A model generated the notes under the pieces. The model ran no database searches and was not told the origin of the DNA. It was given only the letters and a program-made list of their open reading frames with translations. This document shows positions 17,986-26,551 of a stretch of DNA of 26,551 nt, piece by piece (position 1 is the stretch's first letter; each line of letters opens with the position of its first letter). Source of the DNA: Ophiothrix spiculata (lineage: Eukaryota > Echinodermata > Ophiuroidea > Amphilepidida > Ophiotrichidae); assembly GCA_000969725.1 (NCBI GenBank), contig JXSR01S032447.1. One strand, written 5' to 3'. Position numbers and translations under genes: made by a program.

Positions 17986-18295
17986 CATAATAGAAGAAGA
18001 AATCATTTAAATAAACATAAAAACCTAAACTGAACCAATCAATAACACGAGGAAGAAGAAGAACAAGAACAAGAAGAAGAAGAACAAGAAGAAGAATTCT
18101 ATAGCTTTCTAGAAAAAGAAGAAATCATTTAGCACATAAACAGAATCAACCAAGAACAAGAAGAAGAAAAGAAGAAGAAGAAGGAGAAGAAGAAGAAGCA
18201 GCAGAAGAAGAAGGACAAGAAGAAGAAGAAAAGAAGAAAGAGGAGATGAAAAGAACAATAATAATAAGAAGAACTCATTCATTTTATATAGCTTT
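17986..18295 (+). repeat. Purine-rich GAA/GAAGAA repeat region with ~120-bp degenerate tandem structure
   Basis: Long (GAA)n and AACAAG-interrupted runs at 18051-18095 and 18150-18245. The block AGAAGAAATCATTTA occurs at 17994 and 18116, and TATAGCTTTCTAGA at about 18099 and 18288, showing an older tandem of units around the microsatellites. It has no coding meaning. Confidence 0.8.
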
Positions 18296-19635
18296 CTAGA
18301 TGAGCTGAACGTTTTGAGTCTTAGGAGTTGCTGTAATGTGTTCCCAAAGTAAATGGACCTACATGTGGTGTATTATTCAAAAATACCTCGCTGATTTTGT
18401 ATTTCAAGTATCTCAAATTTATATATAGGTGGCTGATTTACATTAAAAAAATTATACGTATGATTATGATACGTATGATACAACATTACCCCAGATGTTA
18501 GAGGATTATGTGTGTTTTTTCTGTGAAAAAATGACATTCTAACAAAATGAAAAGGTTCTGGTTATTTTCTTTCATTTGCTTCAAATTTGATCAAAATCGG
18601 ACATTCCTTCATGAAGTTGCAACGTTTTAAGCTACTTTACGTCTTATTTATTTCTTTATTTATTGCAATTTTTTAAATGTGTTAATCTCAGAATGCAACT
18701 TTCGGTTACTTGAAAACTGACCCCTCAAAATTGTTGCACTTCTAAATAGTGTATGACCACCAAAATTGGCACAAATGTAGATCATTCATACTTTGCAACT
18801 TAAGGGAGGGATTTTTGATATGTCTTACTTTTTGATTTATGAGCTTTCAAAGTCAAATCCAGCAAGAAAAATGGATTTTTTTACAAATCGGTTGTCATGA
18901 CAACATGCTTGGTAAATTTTGAAATGTCTCTCCATTAAGTTGCAAAGCGCTACCCATATAACTTACCCATATATCAAACAATTTGTAAAAATGACCCTAT
19001 CAAAGATTTTTTTGAGGGGCAAAATGTGCAATTTTACTTTACGCAAATTTTGTGAGTTTGACCTTTGACCTCATCTCATTTGCATATACGTATTGATATG
19101 AATAGGAAAATACAATTTTCTAAAACTTCAATTCATATGCTTTGTGTTGATATGCCAAAACTGATTTATTTAAAGAAAGATCTTGGACCCCAACGGATAT
19201 CAGCTTCATTGGAGGCTTTCTTTCTTTGTAACTATTCCAAAACCAGTTACACGTGCTTTTGGGAGGTTTCTTGATTCATTCCACGCCTTTCGACTAAACA
19301 AGTATTTCAACTATAAAAGGCAATGACATTAAGAGCAAAATTATTGTTTGTTATATGATATGGATGATGTCACGAGAACAGATAATAACAGACATCAAAG
19401 CCAACTCAGTAAACATTAGATGCACGCAACAGATAGGGGCATACATATTTGAATTTTGAACCTTGCTTACCAAATAGATAATAGAGGGCACCTAATAACC
19501 TTCTGATGAAATTGAATATTTAAAGAGTTCAGTTTGTATGGCCAAAATTTGATCCAAAAATGATAAACTCTGCAATTTAAAGTTACTCAAAGTTTTTGAG
19601 CAGAAATACTTTTAATCTCATCAAAATTTTATACA
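18296..19635. other. Gene-free AT-rich stretch
   Basis: The 69-codon frame at 19065-19274 has no motif and no homologue that I recognise. A 10-bp inverted pair, CCCCTCAAAA/TTTTGAGGGG, at about 18721 and 19009 may be chance. Nothing firm. Confidence 0.4.
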
Positions 19636-19761
19636 CAGTAAAAAAAAAGAGCAAAATTGTGATCACCCTTCAAAAAGGAATAACATTAGACTCAAAATAG
19701 ATTTAAGTTTAATCGGATTAACCATGTTAACATTACTCCATTTTGAGTTGGATTTTTACTG
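19636..19761. mobile_element. Small MITE-like element with CAGTAAAAA ends
   Basis: CAGTAAAAA at 19636 and its complement TTTTTACTG ending at 19761 bound 126 bp. Inner ACTCAAAAT and ATTTTGAGT blocks are also inverted. The ends are short and the internal match is weak, so this is tentative. Confidence 0.45.
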
Positions 19762-20310
19762 AACGGAAAGTGAAATCACTTTCTTTACTCATTTACTCAG
19801 ACCTTATCACTCTTCCGGTATGAATTTTACGTTAAAAGTCTGGTCAATTATAAAGCATGTAAGAAGGAACAAAATACAAGGGGAAAATGAAAATCGAATA
19901 AACTGTTTCAAAATGACGATTAAAATGTGTGTCGCGTCAAAAATGTTCCCACCAAAATTTCAAAAACCATGTACCCGAAGGAATTTTCGCATGAAATTGT
20001 GTTCAAACTTGCACATTGCAAGTACAATTACATTGCAAAAATAAAAATTAGAAAAAGTTATTCGGTTTCGATTTTATGGGCAAAACAAATTTGAACAGCG
20101 CCCTCGACAAATCACTTTATGCTAATTAGCACGAAAACGACTGGATCGATTTGAATTTTTATGCCACTGAGGGACCCGCAGCGTTAAGTTTGACAATTAC
20201 ATGGAGCGGCGATGTAATTTTTTTCGCGTTTAAGGGTAAAGGGGATCAATCTGCTCAGAAAAATGTGAATCCTAACTATTTTTTAATCATGAAAAGATAA
20301 ATAGTTCTCA

Positions 20311-20391
20311 CTGCCTTTTCGAACCATGGATTATGGCAGGGTTAGTCATGCATTACGAAGAGAGGGTTCTACCGCTGAGCTATCAAGGCAG
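20311..20391 (-). pseudogene. tRNA-Thr-like pseudogene
   Basis: On the minus strand the acceptor strands CTGCCTT and AAGGCAG pair fully, the D arm TAGCTCAGCGGTAGAAC is canonical and the anticodon loop reads TTCGTAA (CGT, Thr). The anticodon stem does not pair, and an insertion of roughly ten bases replaces the variable region and T-stem start. The box B is degraded to GGTTCGAAAA. Not functional. Confidence 0.55.
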
Positions 20392-21665
20392 CGTTGAGAT
20401 CGTGAACTAAAATCTAAAACATAAACATTAGAATGCGTATTTTTCTTTTGCTTATATAAAAATTGCAATTTTTGCCTCATTGGAATGCTCAATTTGTAAT
20501 TATGCGAATGCGTATATCAGACAAAATGTAGAAAATGTAGATACTTAAAACAGGCAATTCACAGCTCAAACAGGGCGATCTCAGAGTCGTAATTCACGTC
20601 CTGATTTTCGGGCAAAATAACGCAGGTTTGTTACATTATAATTCAAAATCAACTCAGCATATTTATAAAATATTGTTTGTAATTCAATAAGAAGTATCAA
20701 GCCTACAATCTGTCAAAATTTGAAACCAGTCGAATTGTTCAAACATCATGAAATTATGAGGTTTCGGCAAAAAAGGGTCAACTTTTTCGAAGTAGTCTTT
20801 CGGCGTCATTTTGACCTTGATAATAGACGTGAAATCACTAGTGAAGTTATATGTATAAACTAGAGACTCTATTCAATATGTACGCCAAAAAATTGTAATA
20901 TTCTGATAGGTGTAAGTAGGTAAAAACTTTCAGCCAAGCGAGACGTTTTTAGGGACTGATGAGTAAAAAGATTTATGCCATATCTAGAGATTCTGCGCTT
21001 CTTTGTATGCTTGTCTGTCAAAAAGTTTGATATTCTGGCATGTGTAAGTAGGCAAAGTTAATATGACGTTCCTTCGTCCCGCTCATGAAGAATGACCATT
21101 GCCTCATCTGATAATATATACATCAAGATTACAGTATATTACTTAAGGTTTATACATGTATTTCGGGGTGGTTTTTTTTTATTCTCCGGTTAGCGATATT
21201 CCCAGGTACTTATTTTGATTCTGAAGCAGGTTATAATATTTTATCGTCTTGTATCTAATCACCAACTTTTATTTAAACAAATTCTGCACGTATACCAAAT
21301 GAATTCCCGGATGATTGACGTACGTTTAATGTATTTTTAACATCCAATCGGAATTCAGGGAAATCAATATCCCTGAAAAAGATAGATTTTCTATTTGAAA
21401 TTGCAAATTGAATCTAGTATGCCTGTTCGTAGCACTAAAAGTGCATGTACATCCCGAAGATTTCAAAGGTATGTAAACAAAAATATTACTCGTGTTGCTC
21501 TATAAGTGTTCCTTAATTATTGAATTGCTTTAAGTGAAACTGTTCATCCGCAAAAAAGCTACAGATCGTGATATTAAAGGGTTTGTTATTTCGACAATAG
21601 CAGAGTCTCAAGTGCCTTATACTTCGGTTATAATAGCAATCATACGCGTTTTGTTTCCTTATTTA
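20392..21665. other. Gene-free stretch with a weak ~130-bp tandem similarity
   Basis: Segments near 20863-20925 and 20987-21058 share CTAGAGA.TCT, a GTA.GC block and TATTCTG...GTGTAAGTAGG, consistent with an old tandem duplication. There is no coding frame or RNA gene. Confidence 0.4.
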
Positions 21666-21668
21666 TCG

Positions 21669-21700
21669 ATCGATTGATTGATTGATTGATTGATTGATCA
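21669..21700 (+). repeat. (ATTG)n microsatellite
   Basis: About seven perfect GATT/ATTG units. A short second cluster, GATTGATTGATG, lies near 21753. Confidence 0.95.
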
Positions 21701-23188
21701 TTACTTTATTTAATTATTATTCTACGGTATTACTGATTGATCAGATTAGTCGATTGATTGATGGAATTCATATTTGTTTCAAAGAAGAGACAGTTCGCGT
21801 AATTCTAACGCTCATGTTTTGAAATTTGTTTAACACAATATTTACAACTAATTCGGGATCCCGAATTTAATTCAACAAATGACCATAACAGAAAAAGTAA
21901 GCATCTTTGAGCCAAATCGTCTGGAGGTTATTCGTATCTACCAAAAACAAACCCAATAAGCCCAAAAAATCAAAAGTCATGGGTGACAAGGGGCGCTTCA
22001 TTTTTAACACCTTATAGTATTACTTAAACTGAGTAATTGTGCTTCCAACAAAATGCCTTTTCAGGTTAAAGAAAATATGAATATTTAGTTAAAGGTGTAA
22101 GATCTGTTTAAATTCTCATTCCTAGGGGCTCAACAGGGAGAAGTTCGTTTTATGGTGTAAGCCCATATTTTTCTGATTATGAATAAAAAAATCACTTCCA
22201 AATTTTTTATAGTTTGGGATGTATAGCAGAAGTTGTTTAGTTAAAAAGGATGCACTTCTCGGCAATTAGGGGTCCTAATGATGTTGCTCATTGTACATGT
22301 AGCACAACGGAAACTTATCGACTTAATTTCAAAACAAGGTCATCTAATATAGTCCTAATTAGGTGACGTCAAGCAGTCCGAGTATAACTGTTTACTGTGG
22401 TTGATATTCCGAAAATAACTTACTCTGTAAACTTTAATTTATGTCGTTTCCTATTAGACCGAGTCACTCCAAATATTAATTAAATATCAAAGAATAATTC
22501 AGAAAATAAAAAGATAAAAACATGAAGACAGTGGTTTTCCCATCCCGGCTAACGGAGAAAATGAGGCCTCCAGGCTTCCATAAATCTATACACAATACTG
22601 TAATGACAAAAAAAATGATAGTCATATGCAAATATGAGAGTTAGGTGTGGTAAATGACCCAGTCAGTTGCCAGCTAACATATAAAGACAGTGAGCTTATA
22701 TAATTCAGGGACCAATATTTTAAACGAATAGAGCATCAATGAAATGTGACGCATTATGCAGAAGTTCTCAGTCAATTAGCACCAAGAAGGTGACCGCATT
22801 TCATCAAATTACATCAATTATTAACGCTTGATCAGCCAAAACGTTTAGTATGGACTTCAATTGTGCAACTAGTATACATAGATATGCTCCAATGAACTGC
22901 ATGTATGATACGACAAGTATTATACTTTTGTCGTATTTATAAAACAGCCTCATCCCTGAAATGCATCATGTCTTTTGGCTCTTGAGAGTACACAAGGAGC
23001 CTGCGGGTGAAAACTCACAGGATACATTTCAGAGGGCAAAGTTAATCAGTTACAAAGTAAATTATACACATGCAAAAATTGGATCCTGCATTTTATATTT
23101 TGAAATGTTATGTTTGTACTAGTACAATAATGAAACATGCATTATATGGTTTGTCCGAATCCACAGGTCATAATTATACACCAAAGCC
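21701..23188. other. Gene-free stretch upstream of the MIB-like gene
   Basis: No open frame with a recognisable motif. The 5' untranslated region and promoter of the gene at 23189 should lie at its right end, but no clear TATA box or initiator can be assigned. A frame at 23070-23381 overlaps the first coding exon in the wrong phase. Confidence 0.45.
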
Positions 23189-26100
23189 ATGTTCTACGGA
23201 GCTAGAGTGGTGCGTGGACCAGATTGGCAATGGGAAGATCAGGATGGTGGACCGGGACATGTCGGTACAATTATTGTCCCCGAAGAAGAGCATATTGATG
23301 ACAGTAAGTTACTTTTTGAGCTTGGAGTGTTTACATCGGAGTGCCATAACCAGCGGTGGAATAGCGTGTCTGGTCAATTAAGGAGTACCCCTCCGACCCA
23401 TTTTACAAAATGGCGCAATGCTTTGCTTCTATATATATAATCCCTGGGCAAAATTGAGTACAAAAATAGTACAACATTTCTAAGATGCACATTTGAGAAC
23501 ACAATTATAGTACAGTTTTAGTACAAATATAGTACAAATTTGTGTACTATAAATGTACTCAAATTGTACTTAAATGATGTTCCAAATGTGCACCTTAGGA
23601 ATGTTGTACTATTTTTGTACAGGGATGGCAGCCTCTTGTGTGCTGAAAATTTCAAGTTCATTGGTTTACTAGAAGCTGAAAGCTTGTTTTGTATTGGTCG
23701 AAAGTAGGATATTGCTGACAAGGCAAATTATTAAGCTAATCAATTGTGCGTTTATAGAATGTGTCAACTAAATGATCAAATCCTTAAACACACTCTATTG
23801 ATTTCGTGTAATTGGTGTATGAATTGTGTTGTGAGCAATGCTAAACCATTGGGTAACCAATGGTCTAGAAAATACAATAGCTGTAAATTGCTAATAGAAT
23901 ACTAGTGCCTTTAAAGTAAGTCCATTATTAAGAAATATTAATTTTAACTGATTTGTTGTTTTATTTCCAGATAACATTTTACAGAAGTTATCTATAACCA
24001 TAGTGTACATAGATTTATGATGAAACTTTGGTGCTTGACCTTGAATTTTCTGTTAAATTAGCAAAAATGTCACAATGGTTTCCATATCAAAACACAGTTA
24101 AACAGTAATCACGTTGTAACTTCAAAAGTATGAAGTTTTTTCATAAATCTGTCTAACAGAAAAACATATTTTTCTGTATCATTTAATATCAAAATTAGAA
24201 AAGGTAATAAAAATCTGAAACAAATAAAGGCAATTCAAAAAATGGTAACTTTTGCACATTTTTGGGTTAAAAAGGAAAACTACGCAAAATAATCAAAATC
24301 TGTCTAACAGAAATTGTCACCATGTAGAATCAAACTGTCTGAATACAAAATATCCAAATTAACTTCAATAGTGTAAAAACTATAGGTATTTATATATTTT
24401 CTCTTTTTTTTCAAATACAGCTTGTCCCAATATTAATGCAACGAGCAAATAAAACATGTAAAAAAATAGTTGCCAAAAGATTATATCATAGTAATATATG
24501 TTTTTTAAAACTGGAGTAATTATTCTACAACATGCTTTTTGTCCCGTTTCATTTTACCACTCCTGTCCAAAGATATGAAGAATTTAACAAAGCCCTTTAA
24601 ATCTACTTTGGTCCGATTTGTAAGTTTCGACTTCCAGCTAAAGAAATGCATACTTGAAATGAAGAGAATTATGCAACCGATTAGAGCACAATCAATCCAA
24701 AACAATCTTACCTGACCAGTACCTAACATTAAGTGATATTTTAAGTTTATTCTTAACTTAAATAGGTCAAAATTTTCAATTAAAGTACGGATCTTCCGGA
24801 TACTCTCATATTCCTTGAATCTGTTACTTCTGGTGCGACAATCGGGTAGTTTAAGAAAGATATGAAAATAAAGAATTCTAATGAAAGATGCCAACCAATA
24901 ATAAGTCTTAAACCAAAACCACGGAAGAAAGCGGAAGACAAAGGAGTTTAAGAACTCAAGTAAGTTAATGATTCATCTTGGCCCGTCAAGGGGACGCAAC
25001 AAGTTGACTAAACCAGACGCAATAAACTGCTTAATATCAGCAGATCATCATTAAATTGAGTCCTTATGTTATGAAATGGGTTCAAGGGATGCTTCTCCTA
25101 ATCAGGTGATGTTTTTAGCCATTTCCATTCCCAATGACGTCACCAGAGGTGAATCTTTACAGATTAACAAATCAGACCATCAAGATTTTTCGGGTCTTTA
25201 CAAAATGTGCAATAACTTTTGATTCAGAGATCCAAATGAAACAAAACAAAAATCCTGCAAAAGCCAATGGTCTACTCTATTAAATTATTGTAACGTTTGC
25301 TCACCATTGTGCTTTGTTCTCTCAAAATAAAAGTTCAAAGTTCGTTGCGTTTTTTGTGGGACACCCTGTATGCTAATTATATATTCAAAATTAAATTTTA
25401 AACATAATTTACATCTTCTAAGTGTAATGTTGAAAGCAATGCAAGAAAAAGAGTTTCATTGAAATACAAACGAGTAGTTTACATTTTAGCATTGACCAGT
25501 AGGTTAGGAAAAATAAGGCCTGTTCCACTGTACATCAATGGTTTTTAAAATACCTCTACTGCTGCTTTTATGGACTTGAGTATGCATACAATGAAATCAA
25601 TCTCAGTCCACATTTTCCTGGAGGCATAGATCCAAGATCCGTATTTTCGTCTAAACATTGCATTACATTGGTAGATCAGGATCTTATGCCTGTGGGTAAT
25701 CTAGATATAAAGTAGATTACGGAGTTGCGAATAGATCTGGATCAGCGCTCCGAATATGGACAGCCCCGGTAAAATGACGCTGACAGAAATGTACGCAATT
25801 CCCATAAATGTAGAGAATACATTTCCTTTTTCTCTCTTTTTTAAATTTACATTCTTGCAAACAGAAACATTATTTAGATTTGAAAACTAATTTCATCATG
25901 ATTTTCTTTCTTTCTTTTCATTCTTTTTCTCAGTTGCCACCATCTGGGTCCATTGGGACGGTGGTATGTCAGCAAATTACCATGGCGGTAGGGGAAATGG
26001 ACACAATCTGCGAATCTACGACAACGGTCAACTAGGTAAATAGTTTTGACTATTTCCCAGCTCAAAATAATTTTGGTAGCATTAATGCATTCCTATACTG

Positions 26101-26344
26101 GTTGGAGTTTATCGTATACCTCGTAACTTGTCCAAACGAATAAAACTGACTTTTTAATCACCATTTTACCAGGTGTCAAACACAATGGTATCCGATGTGA
26201 TGCATGTATGCGAATGGATATAGATGGTTTCCGATGGAAATGTGACAAATGCGATGATTTCGACCTGTGCACAAACTGTTACATGAGTGACAACCACGAT
26301 ACAAGTCATAATTTCCAAAGAATTGACGTTCCACGTGCAAATCC
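23189..26344 (+). CDS. MIB-family protein, N-terminal part: MIB/HERC2 domain and ZZ zinc finger (three exons, 3' partial)
   Basis: First three coding exons of a Mind bomb-like protein: 23189-23303, 25934-26035 and 26173-26344, all joining in frame (phases 1, 1, then 2). Donors are GTAAGT, GTAAAT and GTAAGT. Acceptors are TTTTTCTCAG and TTTTACCAG. Residues 4-72 form a MIB/HERC2 domain ([25 protein letters not shown] at 43-49; [11 protein letters not shown]). Residues 81-118 form a ZZ finger with ligands C81, C84, C96, C99, C105, C108, H114 and H118. In MIB1/MIB2 this module order leads into a second MIB domain, ankyrin repeats and RING fingers acting as a ubiquitin ligase on Notch ligands. Only the start is visible here, so ligase activity is unproven, and the order looks closer to MIB2. 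The ATG is three residues before the domain, with an in-frame stop six codons upstream; an earlier non-coding exon is possible. Confidence 0.88.
23458..23620. mobile_element. Palindromic MITE in intron 1 of the MIB-like gene
   Basis: The left arm from 23458 (GTACAAAAATAGTACAACAT) matches the reverse complement of the right arm ending at 23620 over about 45 bp with 3-4 mismatches. The centre is filled with TAGTACA/TGTACTA units that also pair. The element folds almost end to end. It has no coding capacity, and a 67-codon antisense frame across it is incidental. Confidence 0.85.
24418..25368. mobile_element. Mariner-like non-autonomous element ~950 bp in intron 1 of the MIB-like gene
   Basis: The left end CAGCTTGTCCCA with ATGCAACGAGC and the reverse complement of the right end, CAGGGTGTCCCA with ACGCAACGAAC, are related inverted repeats (about 70% over 30 bp). 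TA flanks are at 24416-24417 and 25369-25370. CAGGGTGTCCCA is a common terminus of Tc1/mariner-type elements. A 124-codon minus-strand frame inside (24520-24894) has no DDE motif that I can see and no recognised family. Confidence 0.6.
25369..25933. other. Remainder of intron 1, no feature seen
   Basis: Ends in a good polypyrimidine tract and CAG acceptor at 25931-25933. A 63-codon antisense frame over the following exon is a shadow of it. Confidence 0.5.
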
Positions 26345-26432
26345 GTAAGTAATGCATTATCATATACCAACGGACAAAATCTAAAACATGGTTTAATTTA
26401 TATTATTAGGAATTATACACTGAAAACTTTAA

Positions 26433-26551
26433 CTAGTCAAGCAGCTGCTTGACTAACTTTAAACTAGTCAGGCAGGTTAGTCCAGCTTGCCTGATTAGTT
26501 TGACGTTGGTCAAGCCAGGCTTGACTAGCTTTAAACTAGTCAAGCCTGCTT
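26433..26551. repeat. Foldback repeat cluster in intron 3, running off the window
   Basis: Repeated CTAGTCAAGC / GCTTGACTAG units in alternating orientation. Positions 26434-26455 are a perfect 22-bp palindrome. Positions 26517-26528 (AGGCTTGACTAG) pair perfectly with 26536-26547 around a CTTTAAA loop, and a similar CTTTAAACTAGTCAGGC unit lies near 26457. The array continues beyond the right edge. Confidence 0.85.

Noticed and set aside
18720..19020. Possible MITE bounded by CCCCTCAAAA and TTTTGAGGGG
   Set aside because: Only ten complementary bases, no extended similarity and no target-site duplication.
23070..23381. 103-codon plus-strand frame over the first MIB exon
   Set aside because: Wrong phase. 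The adjacent frame from 23189 encodes the conserved MIB domain up to a proper splice donor.
24520..24894. 124-codon minus-strand frame in intron 1 of the MIB-like gene
   Set aside because: No motif or transposase residues, AT-rich composition and location inside a mariner-like non-autonomous element. Probably a chance frame or an unrecognisable relic.
26166..26370. Two antisense frames over the ZZ-finger exon
   Set aside because: They are shadows of the plus-strand exon, whose zinc-ligand pattern and splice sites are clear.

Overview
This looks like nuclear DNA of an invertebrate animal. The evidence is AT-rich non-coding DNA with only two convincing protein-coding genes, GT-AG introns, tRNA-derived SINEs with Pol III A and B boxes and an (ATT)n tail, a degenerate non-LTR reverse transcriptase, and many short inverted-repeat elements. 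The lineage cannot be fixed from sequence alone. The SINE style, a STK35/PDIK1L-like kinase and a MIB-type ubiquitin-ligase start all fit a metazoan, perhaps a non-vertebrate deuterostome or another marine invertebrate.

Layout. Positions 172-2477 hold a CpG-rich compound inverted-repeat element: outer terminal repeats, two diverged direct copies of a ~650-bp unit, a ~100-bp-arm palindrome between them, and a nested 170-bp MITE. Positions 2711-9150 are a graveyard of mobile DNA: a MITE at 2711, a tRNA-like head at 3326, a ~450-bp dispersed repeat present twice (3912 and 8367) with the first copy split by a SINE, a minus-strand LINE reverse-transcriptase fragment (4893-5640), inverted-repeat elements at 5683-6041, 6129-7159 and 7162-7418, a 703-bp element rich in TTCACTCT/AGAGTGAA motifs (7648-8350), and a MITE at 8934-9148.

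Positions 9839-11092 (minus) carry an intact, intronless 417-residue protein kinase, the best single gene here, with CCAAT-like and NRF1-like sites about 150 bp upstream. Positions 11800-12980 hold a strong hairpin and two adjacent minus-strand tRNA-like genes (Tyr-GTA, Trp-CCA), both with defects. Positions 13096-15114 hold the most unusual object: a broken gene for a C2H2-finger, acidic protein with two copies of a helical domain, whose frame breaks fall mostly on homopolymer runs, plus a second inverted copy of one domain whose reading frame is intact.

Positions 15236-23188 are mostly gene-free, with a SINE, purine-rich and (ATTG)n repeats, a degraded tRNA-like sequence and a small MITE. 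From 23189 to the right edge, on the plus strand, lie the first three coding exons of a MIB-family protein (MIB/HERC2 domain then ZZ zinc finger). The gene runs out of the window. Its first intron hosts two inverted-repeat elements and its third intron begins with dense foldback repeats.

The two genes show no sign of a shared function. I see no single well-defined new system. The strongest candidates for something undescribed are the zinc-finger/acidic repeat protein locus and the families of inverted-repeat elements that share internal modules.
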